The position numbers were made by a program, and so were the translations under genes. The notes under the pieces are model-generated. The model ran no database searches, was not told the origin of the DNA, and was given only the letters and a program-made list of their open reading frames with translations. From contig CAMLNH010000035.1 of the NCBI GenBank assembly GCA_946481355.1, forward strand, positions 1 to 12,671: 12,671 nucleotides of DNA, in the 5' to 3' direction. This stretch comes from an uncultured Curvibacter sp. GTDB taxonomy: Bacteria; Pseudomonadota; Gammaproteobacteria; Burkholderiales; Burkholderiaceae. Each line of letters begins with the position of its first letter. Position 1 is the stretch's first letter. Positions 7,032 to 12,671 of this stretch are shown in pieces.

Positions 7032-10000
7032 ATGCGTCTCATCACCATTGCCGCCCTGGGCCTGCTGCTGCAGGGCGGCGTCTTGGCGCAAGGCAGTGCG
7101 CCGGCCCGGATCGAATACGTGCGCCCCATCCCCGCAGCCGAGACCCGCAAGCTGCTGGGCATGGACGACAAGCACCTCTACGTGGCGCGCAAGAACGGCC
7201 AGGTCGATGCACTGGACGTCGGTACGGGCCAGCCCGCCTTCAGCCTGCAGATGAAGGACGCGCGCGGTGGCAAGCTGCTGGGGCTGGCCGAGTCGGTGGC
7301 GGTTTCTGAAGACACGGTCTATGTGCTCGACAGCGACGAGAACCGTGTCGTGATGTACGGCCGTGACGGCAAGCACAGGGGCCAGTTCGGCAGCCGCAGC
7401 AGCGAAGGCGGTCTGTCCTCGCCGCAGGGCATCGCCTATGCCGGCGGCATCGTCTATGTGGCCGACACCGGCAACCGCCGCATCCAGCTCTACGGCGACA
7501 ACGGTGTCTTCCTCTACACCCTGCCCATCGACAGCGTGGCCGCCAACAAGGCGCTGGACGAGCAGAAGGTGCCCTACAAACTGGAAAAGCCCATCGCCGT
7601 GGCCGTGGACGCGGCCGGGCAGATCCATGTGCTGGACAACGCAGGCGGCCTGTTCAGCGACCGCTCGCAGGTCAAAGTCTATGCTGCCGACGGGCGCCAT
7701 CTGCGCCTGCTGCCCAAGAACGGCAAGCCCGTGGCCCTGCAGCTTGCATCCGACGGCGTGTTCGTAGCCGATGCCGAGGGCTATGCCGTGCAGCGCTATG
7801 ACGGGCAGGGCCGCATGGCCGGCCTGTTCGGTTCGCGCGGCGATGGCCGGGGCCAGTTCCAGAGCCTGGCCGGTCTGGCGGTGGCTGCGGGCCAGGTCTA
7901 TGTGGGAGACCGTGAGCGCGGTCTGGTCCATCACTTCCGTACGGGCGCTGCAGCTGTGGTGCAGGCCGCGCCCGGCGCCAACGGCCAGCCTTCGGTGCGC
8001 TGGCAGCAGAGTGTGCCGCTGGCCGTCAGCCGCCTGGCCTGGGACGGCAAGGACACACTGGTGGCCGTGGCACGCGACCGCGAGCTGCTGTTGCGTCACC
8101 AGGGTGGCAAGACCACCGAGATGCCGCTCAAGGGCATCCGGCCCACGGCCTTGGCCTTCGACAAGGCAGGCGCGCTCTGGGTGCTGGAGCGCAGCAATGA
8201 CAAGCTGCACAAGCTCGATGCCGATGGCAACCCCGTGCTCACCGTCGGCCGCAGCGGCAGCCGCAACGGCCAGTTCGACGGACCCAATGATTTCGTCATC
8301 GCGAGTGACGGCAGCGTCTATGTGGCCGACAGCGGCAACGGCCGCATCCAGGGCTTCAGCCCCGATGGCGTGTTCTTCAAGCTCATCGACAATGGCATGA
8401 AGGACAGGTTGGGTCGTCCCTCGGCGCTGGCCATCGACGACAAGGATCAGCTCTTCGTGCTTGACACCAGCCGCGGCAGCGTCACGGTGTATTCGGCAGC
8501 AGGTGAGCCGCTGCGCGAGTTCGGCAACGACCCGGCGCGCGAGGACGAGCGTCTGCGCGACCCCGTGGGCCTGCTGGCCACGCAGGAAGAGGTCTTCGTG
8601 CTTTCACCCGATCGCGTGCGTGTCTACAGCCATGAGGGGCGTCTGCTGCGCGGCTTCGGCACCGCGGGCAATGCCGCCGGCGAGCTGGCCCAGGCCGAGG
8701 CCATTGTCGCGCGCGATGCGAGCAGCTTCTTCATCGCCGAGCGCGGCGAGTCGCGTGTGCAGCTCTTCAGCACCCAGTACCGTCCGCGCGCACCGCAGCA
8801 GCTCGTGACCCAGCCCGCGGTGCACGGTGTGACGCTGCGCTGGGCGGCCTCGCCCCTGGCCTATGTGCAGCAGTACCGCATCTACCGAGCCGAAAGCGAG
8901 GCCGGTCCTTACCTGCCCGTGGGCAGCAGCAAGACCGCGGACTTTGTGGACAGCGGCCTCAAGCCCGGCCTGAACTTTCACTACCGCGTGGCGGCAGCCA
9001 CGGCCGAGGGGCGCGAGGGACCGGCCAGCGCAGCGGTCAGTGGTGCCGCCCTGCAGTACACACCGCCGCCGCTGGAGGAACTCAAGGCCGAGGCTGGAAC
9101 TTCCCGCGTACGCCTGAGCTGGAAGCCGCTCGATCCCAAGCTGGTCACCGCCTATGTGCTTTACGCCAAGGACGGCGAGAAGTTCAGCAAGCTGGCCGAG
9201 AGCAGCAGCGCCGAGTTCCAGCGCGACAACCTCAATGCCGGCACGGCCTACACTTTGTATGTGACGGCCCGCAGCGTGGACGGTGTGGAGTCCGAGAAAC
9301 AGGCTGTGCAATTCAGCACCCAGGCCGACACGCGCGCGCCGCTGGACATCGACGCCAGCCATCTGCACAACGTCTTCTCCAACAGCTACAAGCTCTACGA
9401 GAAGGACGGCGTGGGCACGATCAAGCTCACGAACAACACGCGCAACCCCATGAACGACATCAAGGTCAGCTTCGTGCTGAACAACTTCATGGACTTCCCG
9501 ACCGAGCAGCGCATCCCCGAGCTGGCTCCGGGGGCCAGCCGTGAAGTCGCGCTCAAGGCCGTGTTCAACAACAACATCCTCACGCTGACCGAAGACACGC
9601 CGGTGCAGGCCAAGATCGAGGCGGGGTACTTCGAGAACGGCCAGGCCAAGGTCTACAGCCAGATCAAAACCATCAACATCTACGACAAGCACCGCATGAG
9701 CTGGGACGAACGCGAGCGCTATGCCGCCTTCATCACGCCCAAGGATCCGCTGCTGATCAACTTCGCGCGCGCAGTGGCCTCGGAGTTCGGTGCCAACAAG
9801 GAACCGACGCAGCTGGCCGCGGCTCTGTTCAACACCCTGGGCGCGCTGGGCGTGACCTATGTGCAGGACCCGACCAACCCCTACCAGGTGACCTCGAACA
9901 AGGTCGACTATGTGGATTACATCCAGTACCCGCGCGAGACCCTGCAGCGCCGTTCGGGCGACTGTGACGACCTTGTGGCCCTCTATGCCGCAGCGCTGGA

Positions 10001-10823
10001 GAGCCTGGGCATCTCTACCCGCAAGCTGCTGGTGCCGGGCCACATGCTCATGATGCTGGCCACGGGCGTCGAGGCGCCGGCCGATGGCTACACCATGGAC
10101 AACATGTACGTGGCACATGAGGGCATGCTCTGGATCCCGGTCGAAGTCACGCTGGTCGGCAAGTCCTTCATCAAGGCCTGGGAGACGGGCGCTGCCACTT
10201 ACTATCGAGAGAAGAGCAAGGAGGGCTTTGCCATCTTCGACGTGCACGCCGCCTGGGAGAAGTTCAAGCCCGCGGGCCTGCCCGACGATCCCTGGCGTGC
10301 GCCCCAGGTCACGCGCGAGGTCATCGAGCGCAATTTCCCCGGCGATCTGCTCTCGGTGCTCAAGATCAGCTCGCAGACGCTGACGCGCCATTACCTGCAG
10401 GCTATCCAGAAGAATCCGTCCGACATGGATGCCCACCTGCAGGTGGGCATCATCCTGGCTCGCCAGGGCGACCGCGCCGAATCGCGCAAGTACTTCCGCA
10501 AGGTGGTCGAGGCCCAGCCGCGCAACGCGGCCGCACTCAACAACCTGGGCAATCTGCACATGCTCGACAGCCAGTACGGCGAAGCGCAGAAGCTCTATGC
10601 CGACGCTGCCAGGGCCGACACCAAGGATGCCGAGATCCTGGTCAACCTGGCCCAGGCCTACAAGGCTGGCAAGAACGTCGACAAGGCCAAGGAGGCCTTT
10701 GCCCGTGCCCAGAAGGTGGATGCGAGCGTGGCCACCAAGTACAAAGCCCTGGGTCTGGAACTCATGAACACCCTGTCGTCGACGCGTGCGCGGCCGGCAG
10801 CTGCCGCGCGCGAGAAAAAGTAG
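7032..10823 (+). CDS. Exported multidomain protein: NHL beta-propeller, two FN3 domains, transglutaminase-like domain, TPR
   Basis: I do not recognise a named gene. The 1263-residue product starts with a Sec signal peptide (about 1-20, cleavage near VLAQ/GS) and should act in the periplasm or outside. Residues about 25-580 form NHL-type propeller blades, with repeated cores such as VYVADTGNRRIQLY (about 141-154) and VYVADSGNGRIQGF (about 430-443). Two FN3 domains follow (about 584-675 and 678-762), then an Ig-like segment (about 770-885). A transglutaminase-like domain (about 890-1050) has Cys978 in RSGDCDDLVALYAAALESLG, His1004 in PGHMLMML and Glu1038 in WIPVEVT as a plausible catalytic triad; it could be a peptidase, amidase or cross-linker. 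TPR-like helices fill about 1117-1250. The ATG at 7032 has AAGAGGA 8 nt upstream and begins the signal peptide; the frame reads further left only as a shadow of the cyclase. It is co-transcribed with the cyclase. Confidence 0.9.
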   Translation: MRLITIAALGLLLQGGVLAQGSAPARIEYVRPIPAAETRKLLGMDDKHLYVARKNGQVDALDVGTGQPAFSLQMKDARGGKLLGLAESVAVSEDTVYVLDSDENRVVMYGRDGKHRGQFGSRSSEGGLSSPQGIAYAGGIVYVADTGNRRIQLYGDNGVFLYTLPIDSVAANKALDEQKVPYKLEKPIAVAVDAAGQIHVLDNAGGLFSDRSQVKVYAADGRHLRLLPKNGKPVALQLASDGVFVADAEGYAVQRYDGQGRMAGLFGSRGDGRGQFQSLAGLAVAAGQVYVGDRERGLVHHFRTGAAAVVQAAPGANGQPSVRWQQSVPLAVSRLAWDGKDTLVAVARDRELLLRHQGGKTTEMPLKGIRPTALAFDKAGALWVLERSNDKLHKLDADGNPVLTVGRSGSRNGQFDGPNDFVIASDGSVYVADSGNGRIQGFSPDGVFFKLIDNGMKDRLGRPSALAIDDKDQLFVLDTSRGSVTVYSAAGEPLREFGNDPAREDERLRDPVGLLATQEEVFVLSPDRVRVYSHEGRLLRGFGTAGNAAGELAQAEAIVARDASSFFIAERGESRVQLFSTQYRPRAPQQLVTQPAVHGVTLRWAASPLAYVQQYRIYRAESEAGPYLPVGSSKTADFVDSGLKPGLNFHYRVAAATAEGREGPASAAVSGAALQYTPPPLEELKAEAGTSRVRLSWKPLDPKLVTAYVLYAKDGEKFSKLAESSSAEFQRDNLNAGTAYTLYVTARSVDGVESEKQAVQFSTQADTRAPLDIDASHLHNVFSNSYKLYEKDGVGTIKLTNNTRNPMNDIKVSFVLNNFMDFPTEQRIPELAPGASREVALKAVFNNNILTLTEDTPVQAKIEAGYFENGQAKVYSQIKTINIYDKHRMSWDERERYAAFITPKDPLLINFARAVASEFGANKEPTQLAAALFNTLGALGVTYVQDPTNPYQVTSNKVDYVDYIQYPRETLQRRSGDCDDLVALYAAALESLGISTRKLLVPGHMLMMLATGVEAPADGYTMDNMYVAHEGMLWIPVEVTLVGKSFIKAWETGAATYYREKSKEGFAIFDVHAAWEKFKPAGLPDDPWRAPQVTREVIERNFPGDLLSVLKISSQTLTRHYLQAIQKNPSDMDAHLQVGIILARQGDRAESRKYFRKVVEAQPRNAAALNNLGNLHMLDSQYGEAQKLYADAARADTKDAEILVNLAQAYKAGKNVDKAKEAFARAQKVDASVATKYKALGLELMNTLSSTRARPAAAAREKK

Positions 10824-10855
10824 ACAGACGGCCGCCCGGGTGTCGCCGGCGGGGC

Positions 10856-10883
10856 TTGATTTCAGAACGTCGTCTCCGATACT
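10856..10883 (+). promoter_or_regulatory. Candidate promoter of the small secreted protein gene
   Basis: TTGATT at 10856-10861 and GATACT at 10878-10883 are separated by 16 nt; each matches the sigma-70 consensus at four of six positions. A start near 10890 would leave a leader of about 29 nt that includes the GGAG ribosome binding site. The 95-bp gap before this gene, longer than the 14-bp gap before it in the run, makes a separate promoter reasonable, though read-through from the upstream gene is not excluded. Confidence 0.45.
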
Positions 10884-10918
10884 TCCAATATGTGCGCATT
10901 GACTCTTGGAGCCCTGCC

Positions 10919-11314
10919 GTGAAGAAGCTGATTCCCCTGCTGTTTGCCATTGTTGTGCCCCTGGCCCATGCCCAGAGTGGTGTGCCAGGCGATTCCTGGT
11001 CCGGTTTCTGGGAGCGCCTGCGCATGAAGATCGAGCAGATGACACCGCAGAAGAAACTGGGTACCACCACGGCCGTGGGCGGCGTGCGCGGCTCGGCTGT
11101 CGAGGCCAGCGACGTCTACTGGAAGGGTGAGGCCAAGCCCCACTCCATCGATGCCGATGAGCTGACCGCCTTCCAGAAGGCCATGGGCCTGGTCGAGACC
11201 GAGCAGAAGGAGCAGGCCCAGGCGGCTTTCGCCGAGTTTGCCAAGGCCTATCCCGACAGCCCGCTCAAGGCTGATGCTGACCAGGCCATGGCGCGGCTGC
11301 TCGCTGGCAAGTAA
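10919..11314 (+). CDS. Small secreted protein with VGGVRG motif and C-terminal TPR-like helices
   Basis: A 131-residue exported protein of unknown function. A Sec signal peptide is clear: KKL, a hydrophobic core to residue 16, and a cleavage site after AHA at 18. The mature part has an amphipathic start (WERLRMKIEQMTPQKK), then TTTAVGGVRG at 49-58 and DVYWKG at 65-70, and ends in a TPR-like pair of helices (about 81-130: LTAFQKAMGLVETEQ, then AFAEFAKAYPDSPLKADAD) that resembles YbgF-type repeats. I start at the GTG at 10919: GGAG lies 7 nt upstream and the signal peptide begins there; the frame runs 21 codons further left from a TTG, but through the likely promoter. The TTTAVGGVRG segment recalls periplasmic proteins I associate with CHASE2/FecR neighbourhoods, from memory only. 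It may be a partner of the large secreted protein upstream. Confidence 0.82.
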   Translation: MKKLIPLLFAIVVPLAHAQSGVPGDSWSGFWERLRMKIEQMTPQKKLGTTTAVGGVRGSAVEASDVYWKGEAKPHSIDADELTAFQKAMGLVETEQKEQAQAAFAEFAKAYPDSPLKADADQAMARLLAGK

Positions 11315-11332
11315 GGCTTTGTTGCACCGGGG

Positions 11333-11360
11333 TTGAAGAGCCACCTTCCTGTGCTACGGT
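11333..11360 (+). promoter_or_regulatory. Candidate extended -10 promoter of pagP
   Basis: TTGAAG at 11333-11338 (four of six) and TACGGT at 11355-11360 (three of six) are separated by 16 nt, and TGC precedes the -10 at 11352-11354, giving an extended -10. The predicted start near 11367 leaves a leader of about 19 nt that holds the AGAGGAG ribosome binding site. No PhoP-type direct repeat was recognised nearby. Confidence 0.45.
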
Positions 11361-11385
11361 CTGATCCGTAGCCAGAGGAGTTTGC

Positions 11386-11934
11386 GTGCGTTTCTTTCTG
11401 TCGGCCTTGATGTTGTGTCTGTCGTTCACGCTGCCTGCGCGGGCAGCCTGTGATCCGGGCGAGGGGAGATGGGACAGGCTCTGCCGCGAGCTTTCCGATA
11501 CCTGGACCCAGGGTCGCGACGAGGTCTACCTGCCTTTCCGGGCCCATCACCTGCGCTACGCCTATACGCGGGAAAAGATCGACAGCTACCGCGAGGATGC
11601 CTGGGGCCTGGGCTACGGCCGCAGCCGCTATGACGCCGATGGCAACTGGCAGGGCTGGTACGGCATGGTGTTTCTCGATTCGCACAGCAAGGCCCAGCCC
11701 ATCATGGGCTATGGCTACCAGTGGATCTGGGGGCCGCCGCAGGGCCTGCATGCCGGTGTGGGCTACACCGTGCTCGTGACGGCACGCTCGGATGTCGGCA
11801 ACTACATGCCGATTCCCGGTGTGCTGCCGATCGCCTCGGTCAGCTACGGCCGGGTCACGCTCAACGCCACCTTTCTGCCCGGCGGCACCGGCTACGGCAA
11901 CATCGTTTTCCTCTGGGGCCGCGTCGGTTTCTGA
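11386..11934 (+). CDS. pagP: Lipid A palmitoyltransferase PagP
   Basis: This 182-residue outer-membrane beta-barrel enzyme transfers a palmitoyl chain from a glycerophospholipid to lipid A, which strengthens the outer membrane and lowers immune recognition. The signal peptide spans about 1-20 (PARA/ACD). The family pattern is clear: WTQGRDEVYLPFRAHHLRYAY, then the barrel core with DAWGLGYGRSRYDADGNW. Catalytic residues of E. coli PagP are matched by His55, Asp98 and Ser99 (FLDSHSK). Gly110, in MGYGYQW, aligns with the E. coli Gly88 that floors the acyl-chain ruler, so a C16 preference is likely. The strand-rich C-terminus ends in Phe (WGRVGF), as outer-membrane barrels do. The start is a GTG at 11386 with a strong AGAGGAG 5 nt upstream. 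It is transcribed alone, apparently from its own promoter, and converges on the hydrolase gene with a 9-bp gap. The protein looks full length. Confidence 0.95.
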   Translation: MRFFLSALMLCLSFTLPARAACDPGEGRWDRLCRELSDTWTQGRDEVYLPFRAHHLRYAYTREKIDSYREDAWGLGYGRSRYDADGNWQGWYGMVFLDSHSKAQPIMGYGYQWIWGPPQGLHAGVGYTVLVTARSDVGNYMPIPGVLPIASVSYGRVTLNATFLPGGTGYGNIVFLWGRVGF

Positions 11935-11946
11935 GGCCTTGCCTCA
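11932..11946. other. 6-bp inverted repeat spanning both convergent stop codons (pagP / hydrolase)
   Basis: TGAGGC at 11932-11937 pairs with GCCTCA at 11941-11946 around the 3-nt loop CTT. The left arm begins with the pagP TGA and the right arm ends with the reverse complement of the hydrolase TGA. As at 3260-3276, half of the pairing follows from facing TGA codons. No T-tract follows, so a shared terminator role is only possible. Confidence 0.4.
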
Positions 11947-12671
11947 TCGGCCCAGAAAACCGCGGATCGCTGCCAGCGTCTCTTCCGGTGCTTCGGTCAT
12001 CTGGTGATGGCCCACGGGCAGGTTCAGCACCTCCACCTGCTTGCCGCTGTCGCGCGCCAGTTTGATCAGGCCCTGGGCGTTCTTAGCCAAGGTCATCTGG
12101 TCCTGGGCTCCAAGCAGGAAGAGCACAGGACAGGTGATCGTGCGCAGGGCCTCTTCGCCATGGCTGTAACGGTCACAGGCCAGGAAGCCGCGGTGGAAGA
12201 CGTTGGTCTTGCGGTTGCTGGCCAGCACGCGTCGGCCCAGGGCCAGGCTGGCGCCGTAGACCCAGGTGCCTGGCCCCAGGGCAGAGGGGGGGGCCGCCAG
12301 GGTGCTGCGCGAAAACACATTGATCATCTTCAGCGCCTGCTCGGGCTCCTTGAGCGAGGCGTCGAGCAGGGCCTGCGAGACCTTCATGGGGTAGGCTGTG
12401 CCCACGAGCACGAGGTGGCTGATGCGTTCCTTGAGCCGGCCCGCGGCTTCGAGTGCGATCAGCGAGCCCCAGCTGTGGCCTACCAGGGCGGCGCGCTGCA
12501 CGCCCGCAGCGTCGAGTAGCGCAGCGATGAAGTCAGCAGCTTCTTCCACCGTGGACGGCGCTTCACCGTTGCTGCGGCAGTGGCCCGGCAGATCCACGGC
12601 CAGCACGTTCCAGCCATGGTGGGCCAGGTAGCGGCTCTGCAGGATCCAGACGCTGTGGTCGTTGAGCACGC
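11944..12671 (-). CDS. Alpha/beta hydrolase fold protein (partial, N-terminus beyond the window)
   Basis: The last 241 or so residues of an alpha/beta hydrolase are present; the gene runs off the right edge, since the first visible residues (VLNDHSVW) are the usual continuation of an oxyanion HG motif that would lie outside. Numbering from the first visible residue, the nucleophile is Ser66 in GHSWGS, the acid is Asp190 in LGAQDQMT, and the base is one of His221/His222 in VGHHQMTE. LAVDLPGHCRSNG at 23-35 is the standard strand-and-loop before the nucleophile. The triad is complete, so this is an active serine hydrolase of the esterase/lipase/peroxidase-like group, probably cytoplasmic; the substrate cannot be assigned. 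A run of eight C on the coding strand (12286-12293) lies within the cap region. It converges on pagP. Confidence 0.88.
   Translation of the reverse strand, partial: VLNDHSVWILQSRYLAHHGWNVLAVDLPGHCRSNGEAPSTVEEAADFIAALLDAAGVQRAALVGHSWGSLIALEAAGRLKERISHLVLVGTAYPMKVSQALLDASLKEPEQALKMINVFSRSTLAAPPSALGPGTWVYGASLALGRRVLASNRKTNVFHRGFLACDRYSHGEEALRTITCPVLFLLGAQDQMTLAKNAQGLIKLARDSGKQVEVLNLPVGHHQMTEAPEETLAAIRGFLGR

Noticed and set aside
10824..10855. Possible terminator hairpin after the large exported protein gene
   Set aside because: Only a 5-bp CCGCC/GGCGG stem with an 11-nt loop and no T-tract; too weak to call.
8604..11045. Very long open frame (813 codons) on the minus strand opposite the large exported protein, and a 505-codon plus-strand frame opposite the dehydrogenase
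   Set aside because: Their translations are low-complexity, rich in His, Arg, Gly and Ala, without family motifs. They arise because GC-rich coding sequence has few stops in its antisense frames.
11315..11345. Possible stem GGCT/AGCC between the small secreted gene and pagP
   Set aside because: Four pairs around a long loop, with no T-tract. The stretch is better explained by the pagP promoter.

Overview
The window is GC-rich, densely packed bacterial chromosome with strongly G/C-biased third codon positions. Gene content (UPF0761/YihY, DUF2069, DUF962, DinB, a CHASE2 adenylate cyclase, PagP) and a left-edge repeat of a type I remember from Comamonadaceae point to a beta-proteobacterium of the order Burkholderiales. 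The genus cannot be fixed from the sequence alone. I see no rRNA, tRNA, insertion sequence, CRISPR array or prophage.

Layout. Bases 1-164 are a non-coding, hairpin-rich repeat. A leftward pair follows: a DUF2069 membrane protein and an FAD-linked 2-hydroxyacid dehydrogenase whose start overlaps the DUF2069 stop by 4 bp. Diverging from it, with almost no spacer, is the inner-membrane protein YihY. It converges on a small Mpo1-like (DUF962) gene. A rightward run then holds a DinB-family protein, a YdjM-like membrane metal-hydrolase, a CHASE2 class III adenylate cyclase, and a 1263-residue secreted protein built as NHL beta-propeller, two FN3 domains, Ig-like segment, transglutaminase-like domain and TPR. 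Next come a small secreted TPR-like protein and PagP, each behind a plausible promoter. The right edge holds a leftward, partial alpha/beta hydrolase that converges on pagP.

How the genes may work together. The most coherent unit is 4984-11314. A membrane cyclase with an extracytoplasmic CHASE2 sensor and a complete catalytic site is followed after 14 bp by a large exported protein with a putative Cys-His-Glu active site, then by a small exported protein. All three end in TPR-like helices. I infer an envelope sensing or processing system linked to cAMP. This is a hypothesis from architecture and order, not a demonstrated function. PagP, which palmitoylates lipid A in the outer membrane, lies next to it under its own promoter, so an envelope-stress theme is possible but unproven.

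Other structure. Both convergent gene pairs end 9 bp apart, and each has a 6-bp inverted repeat containing both stop codons. No classical terminator with a T-tract is visible anywhere in the window.
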